A stretch of DNA of 7,527 bases from DASXMX01 sp036794395 (GTDB lineage: Bacteria > Planctomycetota > Phycisphaerae > Tepidisphaerales > Tepidisphaeraceae), in assembly GCA_036794395.1 (NCBI GenBank), contig DAIRGS010000344.1:1-7527 (forward strand), written 5' to 3'. Under the pieces are notes generated by a model. That model did not search any database. It saw only the letters and a list, made by a program, of their open reading frames with translations, and was not told the DNA's origin. Each line of letters opens with the position of its first letter. Position 1 is the stretch's first letter. Positions 5,510 to 7,527 of this stretch are shown here, piece by piece. The translations under genes were made by a program, and so were the position numbers.

Positions 5510-6310
5510 TTAGGGTTTGAGTTTGGACAGGGCGTCATAGGCCAGATATCCAAACACGGAGACGGCCGTGAGTGCGCTGATAGAGAGGACGATGGCAATC
5601 GTCAGGAGCGAGGTGAAGCGCGTGTTCTGCTTCTTGATGACGCGTTCGAGTTCGCCATCGCGGCGGGCGTTGTTGTCGCGCAGTTGTTCGAGGACGGTGG
5701 CGCTGGATTGGGAGTTGGTGGTGATGGATTCGAGGGCCATGCCCAGCGACTGGAGGTTGCCGGAGATGGCGTGGTCATGATCGTTCATGGCCGAGACCGT
5801 CTGGTGCAGCGCGTCGAGGGTGTTGCCCTGGCGGCTGTCGGCCTGGCTGATGCGTTCGAGGACGTCGCCGAGCTTGGATTGCTGATTGGACTGACGCTCG
5901 ATTTGTTCGTGGATGGCCTTAAGGGCTTCGCCCTGAACGCGGCCTGCTTCGGGAATCGAGCGGAGCGCTTCGGGGAGACCGGACAGGTGGCCGAGCAGTT
6001 CTTCCTGGCGGACGGACTGCTTTTCCATGTTCTCGCGGATGGAAGTGAGCAGATCGCCGAGCGCGCCGATGCCGCGATTGAGGTTGTCGATAGCCTGATC
6101 GCGCTTGGCCCAGGGTCGCAGGAACGAATTGCGGGGTTCGAGGTCGTTACTGGGGTCGTGATCCCCGCCTCCGCCGCCACCACCGCCTTGAATTTCGGAA
6201 ATTACATCGGAGCCGGATTCGTCGACGGCGACCGATGGGTCACCGACCCCGGTGCCGCTTTTTCGGAACCAGCTTCCGATGCGTGAGAGGAACTTCTGTT
6301 GCTCGCCCAT
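5510..6310 (-). CDS. Tail-anchored coiled-coil protein of unknown function
   Basis: The protein has 266 residues from the ATG at 6310, which has AAGG 7 nt upstream; an ATG at 6337 would add nine residues but has no ribosome binding site. After a short basic amphipathic start (KFLSRIGSWFRK) comes a low-complexity acidic part with a run of eight glycines (42-49). A long polar helical region follows (about 66-231), rich in Q, E, R, L and S with repeated L-x-x-I/L spacing, typical of a coiled coil. One transmembrane helix (about 233-257) and a short tail ending KLKP close the protein. There is no signal peptide, so it is predicted to be anchored by its C-terminus with the coiled coil in the cytoplasm. 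Chemoreceptor-like helices or a membrane-tethered scaffold come to mind, but no signalling-domain motif is present and I recognise no family. It is a single-gene unit, divergent from the BtuF-like gene and closed by a strong terminator. Confidence 0.85.
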   Translation of the reverse strand: MGEQQKFLSRIGSWFRKSGTGVGDPSVAVDESGSDVISEIQGGGGGGGGDHDPSNDLEPRNSFLRPWAKRDQAIDNLNRGIGALGDLLTSIRENMEKQSVRQEELLGHLSGLPEALRSIPEAGRVQGEALKAIHEQIERQSNQQSKLGDVLERISQADSRQGNTLDALHQTVSAMNDHDHAISGNLQSLGMALESITTNSQSSATVLEQLRDNNARRDGELERVIKKQNTRFTSLLTIAIVLSISALTAVSVFGYLAYDALSKLKP

Positions 6311-6378
6311 TTCCCAACCTTGTGTTATCTGACTCATGTTCGTAGTTATCGGTCATGGCGCGGCTCCAACTTCGATGT

Positions 6379-6407
6379 TTGACACCGAATTTTCGCAACT
6401 TTAGCAT
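6379..6407 (+). promoter_or_regulatory. Sigma-70-type promoter of the BtuF-like operon
   Basis: A perfect TTGACA (6379-6384) is followed after exactly 17 bp by TAGCAT (6402-6407), four of six matches to TATAAT. The expected transcription start is about 6413-6415, only 2-4 nt before the ATG at 6417. No metal, haem or cobalamin-riboswitch element fits between promoter and gene. Confidence 0.65.
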
Positions 6408-6416
6408 GCGAGTCGA

Positions 6417-7340
6417 ATGATTCAACGCGTACCCCGGCGGCTTGCGCGGGCGACCAATTTCGCCCTAGTGGCGTTGCTGTGCGTACTTAGCTGCGGCTGT
6501 GGCAAGTCGGGTTCGACCGGTGCGCCTCCGGCACAAAATAAATCTCCAACGGTCGCTTCGCTCGTGCCGGCGGCCACGGATCTGCTGGTGGGCATGGGGG
6601 CGGGCGATCATCTGGTGGCGGTGAGCAATTACGATCTGATTCCGCAAGTTTCGCGATTGCCGCGTGTGGGAGACTACCAGGCGATCGATTGGGAGAAACT
6701 TTCTGTTGTCCGGCCGAATGTGCTGATCAGCTTCTACGGGCCAGGCCATACACCGGCGGGGTTTCTCGAAAAGATCGGGCAACTCAACATCCAGCAGATT
6801 AATGTGAAGCTCGATCGGCTGGACGAGATTTACGATGGGATTATTAAGCTGGGAGCGGCCTGCGATGAAAGGGCAAAGGCCGAGGCGGAGTTGAGTCGGC
6901 TCAGATCGGCGATTGAATCGGTTCGGGCGCGGTTTAAAGATCAGCCGCGGGTTCCGGCCCTGATTACAATCAGTCCCAGCGGGACCGACTTGGTCGGCCA
7001 GAACACGTTTTTTGATGACATCCTTCAGGCGGCGGGCGGGGAAAATGTGGTGGGCGGGGCGCACCCCTATCTCACGCTGGACCGCGAAGCGATTTCCGCA
7101 TTGCGGCCGCGGGTGATTCTGCAACTGCTACCGGGCCGGGATGCCCAGACGGTGGCGCAGGCGCGGGCGGCGTGGAATTCACTTTCGGATGTGCCGGCGG
7201 TTCGCGACAATCGGATCATCATCTGGACCGAGGATTACATCATGCAGCCGGGTCCGCATCTGGGAGAAGTCGCGGAAAAATTCGCCGCGGCGCTTCATCC
7301 GGATGTGCCGTCCGAGCCTTCCACCAGGGCGGGGTCGTGA
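6417..7340 (+). CDS. BtuF/FhuD-type ABC importer substrate-binding lipoprotein
   Basis: This is the binding component of an ABC importer for a chelated cofactor or metal (cobalamin, haem or ferric siderophore); it delivers the ligand to a FecCD-type permease. It has 307 residues, usual for the class. The N-terminus has RRLAR, a hydrophobic helix (about 14-25) and a lipobox-like VLSC, with C26 the likely lipidated residue (C28 the alternative), then a Gly/Ser/Pro linker. The binding domain runs from about 44 to 290. It opens with VASLVPAATDLLVGMGAGDHLVAVSNYD and LPRVGDYQAIDWEKL, the family pattern (SLxPAxTELLxALG... LPxVG), has the long connecting helix around residues 155-172, and a second lobe with FFDDILQAAGGENV and LRPRVILQL. 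The ligand cannot be decided. The start ATG has little ribosome binding sequence and lies just after the predicted transcription start. The permease gene overlaps its stop by 4 bp. Confidence 0.92.
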   Translation: MIQRVPRRLARATNFALVALLCVLSCGCGKSGSTGAPPAQNKSPTVASLVPAATDLLVGMGAGDHLVAVSNYDLIPQVSRLPRVGDYQAIDWEKLSVVRPNVLISFYGPGHTPAGFLEKIGQLNIQQINVKLDRLDEIYDGIIKLGAACDERAKAEAELSRLRSAIESVRARFKDQPRVPALITISPSGTDLVGQNTFFDDILQAAGGENVVGGAHPYLTLDREAISALRPRVILQLLPGRDAQTVAQARAAWNSLSDVPAVRDNRIIIWTEDYIMQPGPHLGEVAEKFAAALHPDVPSEPSTRAGS

Positions 7341-7527
7341 GGCGCTGGGGCATCGGGCAGATGTTGATCACGCTGGCCATTGGCGTGGTGGTTTGGGCGG
7401 GCGTTGCGCTGCTTTGTCTTTGTGTGGGGTCGACAGAAGGATTCGGGTGGCCGCACGGGAATGGCGTACTTACGTTTCGACTGGAAGTGGTGCTATTGGC
7501 ATCGCTGGTGGGCGCGGGGCTTGGGGC
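7337..7527 (+). CDS. FecCD/BtuC-type ABC importer permease, N-terminal part
   Basis: The gene starts at GTG 7337, overlapping the stop of the binding-protein gene in GTGA, with AGGG 7 nt upstream inside that gene; this arrangement implies translational coupling. The 63 visible codons give a basic start, a first transmembrane helix (about residues 9-31, rich in V, A, L) and then FRLEVVLLASLVGAGLG. That segment corresponds to the family's conserved RLPRxLxAxLxGAALA at the start of the second helix. Permeases of this class have about ten helices and form a dimer that binds two ATPase subunits. The usual proline in the RLPR segment is E here (RLEV). The rest of the gene, and probably an ATPase gene, lie beyond the right edge. 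Confidence 0.85.
   Translation, partial: MRRWGIGQMLITLAIGVVVWAGVALLCLCVGSTEGFGWPHGNGVLTFRLEVVLLASLVGAGLG

Noticed and set aside
6465..7124. 219-codon minus-strand frame opposite the BtuF-like gene
   Set aside because: It is a shadow of a clearly assigned plus-strand gene; no domain or start signal is visible.

Overview
The window looks like ordinary chromosomal DNA from a moderately GC-rich, Gram-negative-type bacterium. A planctomycete or related PVC-group bacterium is my best guess. The basis is the gene mix (a GYD-domain protein, an S23-type four-helix-bundle gene, a soluble PAS hybrid kinase, a lipoprotein of a BtuF-type importer), long intergenic gaps, single-gene units and tRNA genes without an encoded CCA. 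No marker gene fixes the taxonomy.

Layout. At the left edge is the 5' part of a GYD-domain gene (minus strand), then about 570 bp without a convincing gene. Next, all on the minus strand, are an unrecognised N-terminally anchored protein (707-1303), a tRNA-Pro(TGG)-like gene with an abnormal anticodon loop (1587-1660), a small possible membrane peptide (1697-1885) and a four-helix-bundle protein (1908-2270). Upstream of the last lies a cluster of direct and inverted repeats (2287-2440). After a gap comes a 658-residue soluble hybrid histidine kinase, PAS-PAS-HisKA-HATPase-REC (2769-4745, minus). Another gap of about 510 bp follows, then a second, canonical tRNA-Pro(TGG) (5262-5335, minus). 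A minus-strand gene for a tail-anchored coiled-coil protein (5510-6310) ends in a strong intrinsic terminator (5424-5466). Diverging from it on the plus strand is an importer operon: a lipoprotein substrate-binding protein of the BtuF/FhuD class (6417-7340), overlapped by 4 bp by the start of a FecCD/BtuC-type permease that runs off the right edge.

How the genes work together. Only the last two are clearly one functional unit, the uptake of a chelated cofactor or metal (cobalamin, haem or siderophore). The kinase has no separate response regulator beside it and carries its own C-terminal receiver domain. The two nearly identical tRNA-Pro copies (71 of 74 positions) lie in the same orientation about 3.6 kb apart, bracketing the four-helix gene, its repeats and the kinase. 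A 24-bp piece resembling the 3' end of the same tRNA sits inverted at 1431-1454. This points to past duplication or recombination at tRNA-Pro sequences, but no integrase or transposase is visible. I found no convincing new multi-gene system. The best leads are the repeat cluster next to the four-helix gene, the G33 tRNA copy and the near-leaderless promoter of the BtuF-like gene.
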